DNA from: Paludibacteraceae bacterium
Lineage (GTDB): Bacteria > Bacteroidota > Bacteroidia > Bacteroidales > Paludibacteraceae
Length of the DNA: 64,000 nt
Assembly: GCA_028694215.1 (NCBI GenBank)
Contig: JAQUTW010000004.1
Location: forward strand, 1-64,000
Direction: 5' to 3'
Below, in pieces: positions 49,313 through 58,800 of the stretch. Every line of letters begins with the position of its first letter. Within the stretch, counting starts at the first letter, position 1. A program made the position numbers and the translations under genes. Below the pieces are notes generated by a model. That model saw nothing but the letters and a program-made list of their open reading frames with translations, was not told the DNA's origin and searched no databases.

Positions 49313-49909
49313 ATGAAAAAAATTAGCAAGAAAACGAAAATCCACAATGCGCTTTGGGTTATTGAGTGCCCTGAATGTGGGGCTTACTTGGCATCGGCCA
49401 GCGAGAGAGATTTGTTACCGCAGTTCAGCATTTGCTGCAAATGTTCTAACAAGGAGAGTGAAAAAATGACAAAGAAATCGGTTGAGTTCAGCCTAACATC
49501 GAAGCAGTCCGATATGGAAGTTGCAGTAGTAAACAGCAGTAAGTCTGCTTACGACTATGTGAAGAAGTTCTACTTTGCAGACATAGACATTTACGAAAGC
49601 GTGTTTATCCTTCTTTTGAATCAAAGTTCAAAAACAGTAGGTTTCGCCAAGATAAGTCAAGGCGGTGTGTGTAGTACAACAGTTGATGTTAAGATTGTAT
49701 GCAAATACGTAGTTGATAGCCTATGCACAGGCGCAATCATTGTCCACAACCACCCAAGCGGAGGTACAGAACCAAGTAAGGAAGACGATTGTTTAACCGA
49801 AAAACTCTGTAATGCGTTGAAGTTGCTTGATTCAAAACTACTCGACCACATTATTATATCAAGTAGTGGTTATTACTCGTATGCCGACAATGGAAAGTTA
49901 TTGTTTTGA
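49313..49909 (+). CDS. RadC-like JAB/MPN domain protein with N-terminal zinc-ribbon-like motif
   Basis: CPECG...CCKC; IIVHNHPSGGTEPSKEDDCLTEKL. Confidence 0.8.
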   Translation: MKKISKKTKIHNALWVIECPECGAYLASASERDLLPQFSICCKCSNKESEKMTKKSVEFSLTSKQSDMEVAVVNSSKSAYDYVKKFYFADIDIYESVFILLLNQSSKTVGFAKISQGGVCSTTVDVKIVCKYVVDSLCTGAIIVHNHPSGGTEPSKEDDCLTEKLCNALKLLDSKLLDHIIISSSGYYSYADNGKLLF

Positions 49910-49931
49910 TGTTAAATATTATTTTTCTTTT

Positions 49932-49968
49932 AAGTGTGTATTTATTACACACTTTTTTTATATCTTTG
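49932..49968 (+). promoter_or_regulatory. Operator copy 3 plus TATCTTTG promoter
   Basis: AAGTGTGTA-TTTAT-TACACACTT then TATCTTTG. Confidence 0.8.
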
Positions 49969-50005
49969 CTGCTGAAATAATTTATTAACTAATAACAAAA
50001 GAATT

Positions 50006-50632
50006 ATGACAATTGTCGAGAAAATTCTCAAAGTGTTGAAAACCAAAGCTGCATCATTGGGTTTCAATGAAGAAGAGTTGAAGAGTGTAGCCGAATCGCT
50101 TTCGGCCAATCTTACAGCTGGTGAAGATGCTACCGATGAAGACATTAACGCTCAAGTTGATGCGGTAATGCCAGTACTCAAAGTTTCGCAGAGTTCAGCC
50201 AATAGAACAATCAACAAGGCTAAACAGCAACCTGCGAAAAAAACAGACCCGTCAAAAGGGGCTGGCGATGATGACGAGCCGAAAGGTGATGATATGCCTG
50301 ATTGGTTTAAGTCGTACATCGAAAAGAGCGAGCAACGTTTCAATAAACTTGAGGGTGAAAAAATTTCAGCTTCAAGAAAAACGAAGTTAACGGAACTCGT
50401 GAAAGATTTAGGCACTTTCGGAAATCAAATTTTGAAAGCGTTTGACAAAATGAATTTCGCTTCTGATGATGAGTTTGAAACATACCTTTCCGAAACGAAG
50501 TCTGATGTTGAATCTTATTCAAAGGAAATGTCCGAGAAAGGCTTAAATGTTAATCCTCTCGGTGGAAATGGCGGCACACCGAACAAGGAAGCCTCTGATG
50601 ATGAGGCAAAATTTGTCGCCGAAAATATGTAA
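50006..50632 (+). CDS. Probable scaffolding / prohead protein
   Basis: Acidic helical protein directly upstream of capsid genes. Confidence 0.6.
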   Translation: MTIVEKILKVLKTKAASLGFNEEELKSVAESLSANLTAGEDATDEDINAQVDAVMPVLKVSQSSANRTINKAKQQPAKKTDPSKGAGDDDEPKGDDMPDWFKSYIEKSEQRFNKLEGEKISASRKTKLTELVKDLGTFGNQILKAFDKMNFASDDEFETYLSETKSDVESYSKEMSEKGLNVNPLGGNGGTPNKEASDDEAKFVAENM

Positions 50633-50651
50633 CAAAAAACAAAAAAACAAG

Positions 50652-51038
50652 ATGGAAACTTCTTTGAACAATGAACCTAAGACCGTCGATACGTCGATGG
50701 ATAGCGTTGTAATCAAAAATGCGATTGAAACGCTTACAGGTGGTCGTTCCCTTGATGTTACAGGATTTACACCTGCCGTAATTAAGGCAGGGCACGTAAT
50801 CATCAAGGAAACTTCGACAGGCAACTACAAACCGATGCCTGTGAACTCAGCTGGCGATGCTTATGGCAGCATGCCCGCTTCTCATACCGTTGAAGGTGTA
50901 TGTATGCACACCGTATTGACCAAACGTGCTATGGTTGGTATTATGGTGCGTGGTACTGTTAATGAGGTAGCAAGCCCTTTTACTCCGAGTTCGAGCATGA
51001 AGACTGCGTTGCCTCTTATTCGTTTTACTCAAGATTAA
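50652..51038 (+). CDS. Probable head decoration-like protein
   Basis: Small protein upstream of capsid; start corrected from 50547. Confidence 0.5.
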   Translation: METSLNNEPKTVDTSMDSVVIKNAIETLTGGRSLDVTGFTPAVIKAGHVIIKETSTGNYKPMPVNSAGDAYGSMPASHTVEGVCMHTVLTKRAMVGIMVRGTVNEVASPFTPSSSMKTALPLIRFTQD

Positions 51039-51050
51039 GGAGAGTGAACT

Positions 51051-52565
51051 ATGGAAAAAAGTATTTTTATTGAAGTTCTCGACAAGTATATGCCGAAGCT
51101 CAAAACGATTGTTGAAACATTCAATGGCAAACGTAAGCAAGCCGTTTGTTTGTTTAAATCTATGTTGCGTGAAGAATATTCCGCAGACATGAAATGGGAA
51201 AGCAATTCAATCAACACTACCATTGTAGCTGCTGATGTTGTTGCGATGGATAGCGATTTGCCGTTAAAAAAACGTAACAAATTGCAGACCGCCAATGGCG
51301 ACCTGCCGAAAATTGGCATGAAGATGAAACTTGGTGAAAAGCAAATCACCGACATCAATATCATGCGTGCTCGTGGCGTTGAGGAAGCAACCATCGTAGG
51401 CAAGTTGCTCAACGATGCAGTTCGCTGCACAAACGGCATTGATGAACGTATCGAAGCGATGTTCTTGACAGGACTTTCCGATGGCGTTACTCTCGTTGCC
51501 GATGCCGACAATATCGGAACGGGAATCCGTGTCGATTTCGGTTATCTTGACGAAAACAAGTTCGGAGTTGTTACGAAATGGGGCGAATCAGGTTATGCGC
51601 CTATTTCAGATATCAAACGTGTTCTTGAAAAATCGAGGGATAAAGGCGACAGCATCAGCGTTATCGCATTGAGCCGTGAAGCATACGACTTAATACGTAA
51701 TTCGACAGAGGGTAAAGAATTGGCTGCCATCTATGGTGGTTTGGTTATCACGTCAAACGTTTCGTTGCCTGTACCTACGCCTAAGAAATTTGATGAGGCG
51801 TTCAAAGACGAAACAGGAGTTGTGTTTATGCTTATCGACCGTACTATCAGTGTCGAGAAAAACGGTGCCTATCACAATACCAAACCATGGAACAGAAACA
51901 AATTGATTTTCTTGACTTCCACCGAAGTCGGTAAATTGGTTTACGGAACGCTTGCTGAAGAAAGCAATCCGATAACCAATGTGAAGTATCAGAAGACGAA
52001 CAAGTATTGTCTTGTCAAAAAGTATTTCTCTACCGAACCTTACGGCGAGATTACTGCTTCGCAAGCAATCGTATTGCCGGTTATCGAAAATGTAGAGCAG
52101 ATTTACATGCTTTCAATTGACGAAGCTCAAGTTGTTGATTCTGTTCAAGAAACCGCTGATTCCACTGACGTTTACGTTACCGTATGGGGGCGTATCTATG
52201 AAAAGGCTCAAATGACCAATGCGTTAGGTATTGAAGCCACTTCGACTGACAGTGCCATTTTGAACAAAATCAACAGACTGTCCGAGAAGGACGAGAAAGC
52301 CTTGAAAGCGCTCTTCCCAACCATTGACAAATCGAAGTTGGAATTTACAGCTGCTGCTGATGCCACTGGCAAAACTGTAACCGTAAGTTCAAAAGGAACT
52401 GTAACAGCCACATCGTCTGAAAGTTTCTGTACAGTAGCAGTTTCCAGCGGAGTTGTTACAGCTACTGTATCTGCTAACGAATCAATAGCAAGAACTGCTA
52501 TTGTAACGATTACGCAGAATAGCAAGAATGTCATTGTCTATGTTTCACAAGCAGCTGCTTCCTAA
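51051..52565 (+). CDS. Major capsid protein with C-terminal BACON-like domain
   Basis: Position and size; C-terminal FTAAADATGKTVTVSSKGTVTATSSESFCTVAVSSGVVTATVSANESIARTAIVTITQNSKNVIVYVSQAA. Confidence 0.75.
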   Translation: MEKSIFIEVLDKYMPKLKTIVETFNGKRKQAVCLFKSMLREEYSADMKWESNSINTTIVAADVVAMDSDLPLKKRNKLQTANGDLPKIGMKMKLGEKQITDINIMRARGVEEATIVGKLLNDAVRCTNGIDERIEAMFLTGLSDGVTLVADADNIGTGIRVDFGYLDENKFGVVTKWGESGYAPISDIKRVLEKSRDKGDSISVIALSREAYDLIRNSTEGKELAAIYGGLVITSNVSLPVPTPKKFDEAFKDETGVVFMLIDRTISVEKNGAYHNTKPWNRNKLIFLTSTEVGKLVYGTLAEESNPITNVKYQKTNKYCLVKKYFSTEPYGEITASQAIVLPVIENVEQIYMLSIDEAQVVDSVQETADSTDVYVTVWGRIYEKAQMTNALGIEATSTDSAILNKINRLSEKDEKALKALFPTIDKSKLEFTAAADATGKTVTVSSKGTVTATSSESFCTVAVSSGVVTATVSANESIARTAIVTITQNSKNVIVYVSQAAAS

Positions 52566-52573
52566 ATTAGGCT

Positions 52574-52879
52574 ATGACAATCTTTGATGCTCTTATATCA
52601 CGTATTCAGTACCCGATGCCTGAAAGCTTCTTCCAATCAGTTTTGATTGGAAGAGAGCTTGACGGCTCTTTGGAGTTCACTCACGACGTTGCCGTTTCCG
52701 ATGCTTTTAACGGTTGTTTTGCCGATTGCCTTATTGGTGTCGTCAATGCTCCGAACATAAGTGAGGGCGGTATGTCTGTAAGTGTTTCCGATAAAGACAG
52801 AATGATTGAGCAGGCGAATTCCATTTATTCTGAAATTGGAGAAAAGACGATAGGTTCAACTGTAACATTTCTTGACTGA
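52574..52879 (+). CDS. Hypothetical head-tail connector region protein
   Basis: Position between capsid and tail genes. Confidence 0.5.
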   Translation: MTIFDALISRIQYPMPESFFQSVLIGRELDGSLEFTHDVAVSDAFNGCFADCLIGVVNAPNISEGGMSVSVSDKDRMIEQANSIYSEIGEKTIGSTVTFLD

Positions 52880-53199
52880 TGTTTTCATTTAGACCGCACA
52901 TATTGGAGTTTGGTGCAATAGTTCCTGGACACGAAGCCGAGAACGGTGACTATATTGGCGAAACAATTATTTATCAAGGCAACATGCCTTGTAGAGCAGT
53001 TTCCAATGGTAAAGCCACTTCGATAGCTTTGGAAGATGGAACTTCTTTCACTTATCAGTATGTAGTCTATTTGAATCAGAACTGCCGAGAGTTCGAAATC
53101 GGTGAGCAAGTAAGAATCCGTCAAGGTTTGCGCTTGATAATCGATGGAAGAGTTCAAGGCTTTGACAGAGGACAATTAAATGCGAAGCTATGGGTATAA
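52879..53199 (+). CDS. Head-tail joining-like protein
   Basis: Position and size. Confidence 0.5.
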   Translation: MFSFRPHILEFGAIVPGHEAENGDYIGETIIYQGNMPCRAVSNGKATSIALEDGTSFTYQYVVYLNQNCREFEIGEQVRIRQGLRLIIDGRVQGFDRGQLNAKLWV

Positions 53200-53654
53200 A
53201 GGCACATTTTGACCAAGCATCTTTCGATGCCGCTTGCATGGATGCTGTGGATTCGGTTAATAATCGAATTGTCAACAGTCTTGCATATTTAGGCGAAATG
53301 TGCGTAAAAGAAGCCCGTGACAGGTCTATGGAAGAAAGTTGGATTGACCGTACAGGCAACCTGCGAAGTTCCGTAGGCTATTTGATAACTTACAACGGTA
53401 ACGTTGTCAGCGCATCAAGTTTCCAATCAGTCAAAGGCGGTTCAGAGGGAAGTGCGACAGGTAGGAAGTTGGCAGATGAGTTGGCTTGTAAACATAGTGA
53501 CGGTTTTGCTCTTGTGGTTGTTGCCGGAATGAGCTATGCCGTACTCGTTGAAGCGATGGAGAATAAATGTGTTCTTGCATCAGCCGAACTTCTTGCGAAG
53601 AAAGAGCTCCCGATTATGATGCAAATGCTGCAACAACAACTTAATGCAATATGA
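53190..53654 (+). CDS. HK97 gp10-like tail completion protein
   Basis: ARDRSMEESWIDRTGNLRSSVGYLI pattern. Confidence 0.65.
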   Translation: MGIKAHFDQASFDAACMDAVDSVNNRIVNSLAYLGEMCVKEARDRSMEESWIDRTGNLRSSVGYLITYNGNVVSASSFQSVKGGSEGSATGRKLADELACKHSDGFALVVVAGMSYAVLVEAMENKCVLASAELLAKKELPIMMQMLQQQLNAI

Positions 53655-54046
53655 AAAGTGATACTTACATCAAGGACTTGGTTTATCAGATAGTCAGAAA
53701 TTCTGTTTTGCCAGAAAATGTGAACGGTGTTTTAAGCAAAACGATACGGCCGTCCGATTCAAACAACGAGGATATTGTAATATCCATACTTGACGGGAGT
53801 AATGGTCAGTTGCAGAGTTTCATCGTAAACGTGAACGTCTATGTCCACGATGCCAACAAAGAGAAAGACCATATCGAGGATACTTCACGTATTAGGGTAT
53901 TGTCCGAAATCTGCATCAACTTGTTTGAAAGCATCATCGGCGATGATTACAGGATTGAGTTGGAAAAACAACGAATCTTGTCCGTGCCTGATAAAGAAGA
54001 GCATTTAATTAACAACCGTATTTTAGTAACAATTTTCAATTCTTAA
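53651..54046 (+). CDS. Tail completion/terminator-like protein
   Basis: Position and size. Confidence 0.5.
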   Translation: MKSDTYIKDLVYQIVRNSVLPENVNGVLSKTIRPSDSNNEDIVISILDGSNGQLQSFIVNVNVYVHDANKEKDHIEDTSRIRVLSEICINLFESIIGDDYRIELEKQRILSVPDKEEHLINNRILVTIFNS

Positions 54047-54050
54047 AACT

Positions 54051-55028
54051 ATGGGAAAAAGTTTAAGCTGGGGAAAACCCCAAATCAAGTATCGTGTTGC
54101 AGGTACTACCGGCGCATGGATCACAATGCCAACGCCCGTTGAGAACACCACGAAACTGACCACCTCGAAAGGCTCTAAATTGGAAGCCAAATTGGAAGGT
54201 GGCGACTACCAAGACGTGAAGTATCAGAGAAACACTTACGCTCTTGATTTTGAGTTGTATATGCACGAAGGCTTTGAAAAGCCTATCAGCGAGTGTGATG
54301 GAATCGTTGCCGACAACTACGAGTTCTTGGTTATTCCGGAAAACAGAAAGTCTATCGGAATTTACATCAAGAAAGGTGCTGTTTCGGCAGAACCGTCTTT
54401 CGACACCCAAATAGGTGCGAAGATGAAATACACCGTTGATGTGTTGAGACCCGACACCGAATATGACGATGAAAACGTTGAATCGTTGATTTTGGTATCG
54501 TTCAGCGGTCTTACCGCAAATCCTGCAACGTTGTCTGTTGCTGCAACGCAGAATGTTTCTTCCGTGACAATCGGTGACGATGTTGACGATGTCATTTCGG
54601 GGGCTTCTTGGTTGACTGCAACGAAAGCTGGCACAGTAGTGACGATTAGTGCTGCCGCCAATTCAGGTGCTGCACGTTCTGCGAAATTGCTGGTTATCTC
54701 CGGACACAGTGCAGTTTATGTATCTGTATCGCAAGCAGCCTATGTTGCACCTGCGCCTAATCCGTTGGTTGCAACTCCTGCAAGTTTGTCGTTTACGGCA
54801 GATGCCGATGCAGTAGGTAAGGCGGTAGAAATAACATCGGAAGCGAACCCGACATACTCACGTGTGCCGAGTGATGTTGAATGGTGTACCGTTACTCGCT
54901 CTGCGAAGACGATTACCGTCAAGGTTTCTGCAAACCCGAACAGCGATGAACGTTCAACCTCTTTGACAGTCCGTGCTGACGGCAAGGAAGTTGTTGTTCC
55001 TATCACTCAAGCAGGTGTCAGTGAATAA
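54051..55028 (+). CDS. Tail tube protein with C-terminal BACON-like repeats
   Basis: N-terminal tube-like region; LSFTADADAVGKAVEITSEANPTYSRVPSDVEWCTVTRSAKTITVKVSANPNSDERSTSLTVRADGKEVVVPITQAG. Confidence 0.7.
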   Translation: MGKSLSWGKPQIKYRVAGTTGAWITMPTPVENTTKLTTSKGSKLEAKLEGGDYQDVKYQRNTYALDFELYMHEGFEKPISECDGIVADNYEFLVIPENRKSIGIYIKKGAVSAEPSFDTQIGAKMKYTVDVLRPDTEYDDENVESLILVSFSGLTANPATLSVAATQNVSSVTIGDDVDDVISGASWLTATKAGTVVTISAAANSGAARSAKLLVISGHSAVYVSVSQAAYVAPAPNPLVATPASLSFTADADAVGKAVEITSEANPTYSRVPSDVEWCTVTRSAKTITVKVSANPNSDERSTSLTVRADGKEVVVPITQAGVSE

Positions 55029-55036
55029 CTGAAAAG

Positions 55037-55061
55037 GTAAGGCGTGGAAACACGCCCTACC
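55037..55061. terminator. Hairpin after tail tube gene
   Basis: GGTAaGGCGTG-gaaa-CACGCCcTACC. Confidence 0.55.
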
Positions 55062-55066
55062 TATTT

Positions 55067-55137
55067 GCGGTTGTAGTGTAATGGTAGCACGGCAGGCATC
55101 CAGCTTGCAGGTAATCGTCCGAATCGATTCAGCCGCT
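55067..55137 (+). tRNA. tRNA-Gly(UCC)-like cloverleaf, with A33 and C55 instead of U33/T55
   Basis: GCGGTTG/CAGCCGC, GTGT-AATGGTA-GCAC, GCAGG-CATCCAG-CTTGC, AATCG-TCCGAAT-CGATT, discriminator T. Confidence 0.6.
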
Positions 55138-55159
55138 CAAACATAACTTAACTACGATT

Positions 55160-55839
55160 ATGGATTTAAATAGGATTGTTGAAGAAAACGTGTCCGATGC
55201 TATAATTGAGAAACCAATCAAATTTAGCGTTTGCAAAAGGGATTTTGAAATATTCCCCCCAACTCTTGGAAAGATGCAGATTTTGTCAAAGCATTACTTG
55301 ATGCTTGATATTGACGAAACAGCGTTTGAAGAATCTCCGCACATTGAGGCAATGAGGATTTGCGTAGATAAGACAGACATAGTTTGCGAAATAATGGCCG
55401 TAGCCGTTAGTTCGTCAAAGCAGGAGTTGTTTGACAATGATAGGATAAAAGGATTAACGGAGTTTTTCAAATGGAACGCAAACCCGAAAGATTTTAGCAC
55501 GGTTATTCTTGCTATCCTAACGCAAGTTGATTATGTAAATTTTATAAGCTCTATTCGATTGACAAAGACCTTGCGGCAAAACGAGCCGAAAGCTTAAAAT
55601 CGGGCAAGTCGAGTAGGGCGGTAGGTGGTCGCTCGATATGGGGAAGTGTCCTTGACAATGTGTTGTCGAAGTACGGTTGGACGTTGGATTACACTTTGTG
55701 GGGAATAAGTTTCCAAAACATAACGATGCTGCTTTCTGACAGCATAAGTGTGTTCTTTGAAAAGGACGGTGACGATGATGTTACGATGGATGCCGATGAC
55801 ATTGACAATATTGATATGATTCTTAAAAACTTTAATTGA
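55160..55839 (+). CDS. Tail assembly chaperone pair: short form ends 55597, long form by predicted -1 frameshift at AAATTTT (55537-55543)
   Basis: 0-frame GTA AAT TTT ATA; -1 frame open to TGA at 55837-55839. Confidence 0.8.
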
Positions 55840-55840
55840 T

Positions 55841-58800
55841 ATGGCACAAGGTTTACATTTCGAGATAACAGGCGACCACGATGGTCTTGACAAGGCATTG
55901 AAAGAATCAAGGCAAGGTCTGAAAGATACCGCTAAAACTGCGGAGGAACAAAGTAACGGAATCGAATCGTCCATAAAGAAAATCGGTGTTGCTGCCGGAG
56001 TAACTTTCGGTGTAGCCCAAGTAAAGAGCTTTGTTCAGGAAGTCATCAATGTTCGTGGCGAGTTTCAGAAACTCGACATCGCCTTTGAAACGATGATAGG
56101 AAACAAAGCCGAATCCGACAAACTTATGGCGCAGGTCATAGACACTGCCGCCAAAACCCCTTTTGATTTACAAGGCGTAGCCAACGGCGCAAAACAATTA
56201 CTTGCATACGGTCTTGAAGCAGACCAAGTAAACGGAACGCTTATCCGTCTTGGCGACATCGCCGCTGGTCTTGGTGTTGATTTGGGACGTTTGACCTACC
56301 TCTACGGAACAACGATGACACAAGGCCGTCTTTATACGCAAGACCTTAACCAATTCACGGGTGCAGGTATTCCTATGATTAAGGAGTTGGCATTGCAGTT
56401 CGGAGTTGCCGAGAAAGACGTTAAAGGCCTTGTCGAAGCTGGTAAAGTCGGTTTCCCCGAAGTTCAGAAAGTAATCGAAAAACTTACCAGCGAGGGCGGC
56501 AAGTTCTACAACTTAATGGAAAAGCAGTCCGCCTCTTTGTCCGGTCAAGTAGCCAACTTGGAAGATTCTTTCAGTCAAATGTTGAACAATATCGGCGCAC
56601 AAACCGAAGGTGTTTTGTATAAAGGCATTGAAATCGCCAGCAGCCTTGTTGAAAATTACGAGCAGGTTGGAAAAGCAATCGGCGGTCTTATTGTTGCATA
56701 CGGTTCGTATAAGGCAGCCTTAATGAGCATATCCGCCATAAACAAATCAATGGCTACCGTTAAACATACGGAAGAAGCCAAATCGTTATTTGATTTACTT
56801 GCTGCAGAACAAAAGGAACAGGTTTCAAAGCTCGGTCTTGAAGTCACATCAAAGGAATACTACCAAACCGTCAAGAAAGAAATAGAAATCAATTTAAAGG
56901 CATCGTCTATAACTCTTGAAAAGGCACGTGCCGAAGTTGTCGCTTCAAGCCAAACATTATCAGCAAAACGTGCCGAATATGTTTCTGCAAAAGAACTTGA
57001 AATACAGAAAAAAGCTGAACTTGTTACTGTCCGTGCAACAGGTAACGCGAAGAAGATTGCAAACGTAGAAAGTCAATTGTCTGCCGCATCCTCAAAACGT
57101 GAGGCTGCCGCTATTCAGTTTCAGTCTGCATCACGTGATTTTAACGCAAAGAAAACAGCCGTTGAAACAGCCGCAAAAAGAAATAACACGTTGCAGACTA
57201 ATGTGAACACGGCTTCGCAAAATGCAAATGCAAGCGCAACGAATATACTTTCAGTTGCAAAAACCAAGTTAGTCACTGCGTTGAATAAGGCGAAAGCTGC
57301 TGCGTTGGCAAATCCTTGGATGTTATTGGCTGCTGCTGTCGCTGTTGTAGCTTACGGAATATACAAACTCGTAACACGTGAAACGGAGTACGAGAGAGCA
57401 CAAAGGAAAGTTAATGATGCCATTCAAGAACACAAGGATAAACTTGAACAGGACAAACAGGAATCGCAGAAATATCTTGGAATAATCAACGATACCACTT
57501 TAAGTTTAGCTGCTCAAACGAAAGCGTGGACAGATTTACAGAAAGTGTCTGAAGCGTTCAAAGGATATTCACCAGCCGAACTCCAAAAAATGACACCGGC
57601 AGAACAAGCAAAGATTTTGGCGGACTATCAATCAAAATCAGAAAAACAAAATAACACTTCTCTACAAAAACAGTACGAGGATGACATAAAGCGTATTCAA
57701 GGAAATATAGAAGCAGTTAAAGCAGGTGGAAATAATCAAGGTTCTGCAGCAGCTTTGATTGCACTTAATAAAGAACTTGAAGTTGCAAAATTGGGTTTAA
57801 AAAATATCACAGATGTAATCCGTGAGCAGGATAATGCCGAGAAACTTGCCAACATGACTTCCGAACAGCGCATTGCACATTGGCAAAAAGAGATTGACAA
57901 GAACAAAGAAATAATCAACGATGCAATATTAACTGGTAAGACATACGATAAAGTAACTGCCAAAATAGACGAGTATCAAAAACTGATTGCCAGCGAGAAG
58001 AGGGCAGACACAGAATCAAATGTTCACAATAAAGAACATTATGAAACAAAAAAGAAAGATGCGGAGTTGAAACTTGCTAAAATGGACATTTCCCAAAAAG
58101 GCAGCACCGAATGGAACGAGCAGGAAAAAATAATCAAAGATGCCGAAACAGCATTGAAAGCATGGGGCGACAAGACAGAAAATGCGTTTGCCAAAGCCTA
58201 CAAGGAATCACTGCAAAAGGCATCCGATGCCGCTATTGAGGTTGAAAAGAAGCGTACAAAGGACAAGAAGAAGTTGATTGACATCGACCTGAAACAAACG
58301 ATAGACGGAATTGAAAGGGAACGCAAGGAGTACAAGAAAGAGTATGGCTCAAAGGCGGATACTTCTGCTTTTGACCGTAGAATAACATCTGCAAAATTGA
58401 AGGCAGAAATTGACTACGACGATGTCGATAAAGAGTTTGAAAAGTTTTATAAGGAACTCGAAAAATCGAACAAGCAACTGCAATTCGACCTCGATATTTC
58501 TGCGCTAAATGACGAACTCGAAGCGGCTACCGGAGTTACCGAGCAGTTAAAGATTCAAGACACAATCCGTGAAAAGATGAAAAATCGTGAAATGGAAAAA
58601 ATCGGCGAAGAGGAAAAGGAAGATTTGAAGAAAGTCCGTGAAGAGGGTGGTGATGTACAGAAAGTTACCGACCATTACCAAGAAAAGCGTGAAAAGACAG
58701 AGGCGAAGTTCAAAAAGGAAGACATTGGGGAAGAAATAACCGAAAGGACAAAATCCTACAAGGAGTATGCTGAAAGGGTTATTGAAATTGAGAAGTGGAA

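Noticed and set aside
55561-55600. CGGC-AAAACGA-GCCG stem as the frameshift-stimulating structure
   Set aside because: Begins about 30 nt after the heptamer, too far for a typical stimulator; not needed for the frameshift call.
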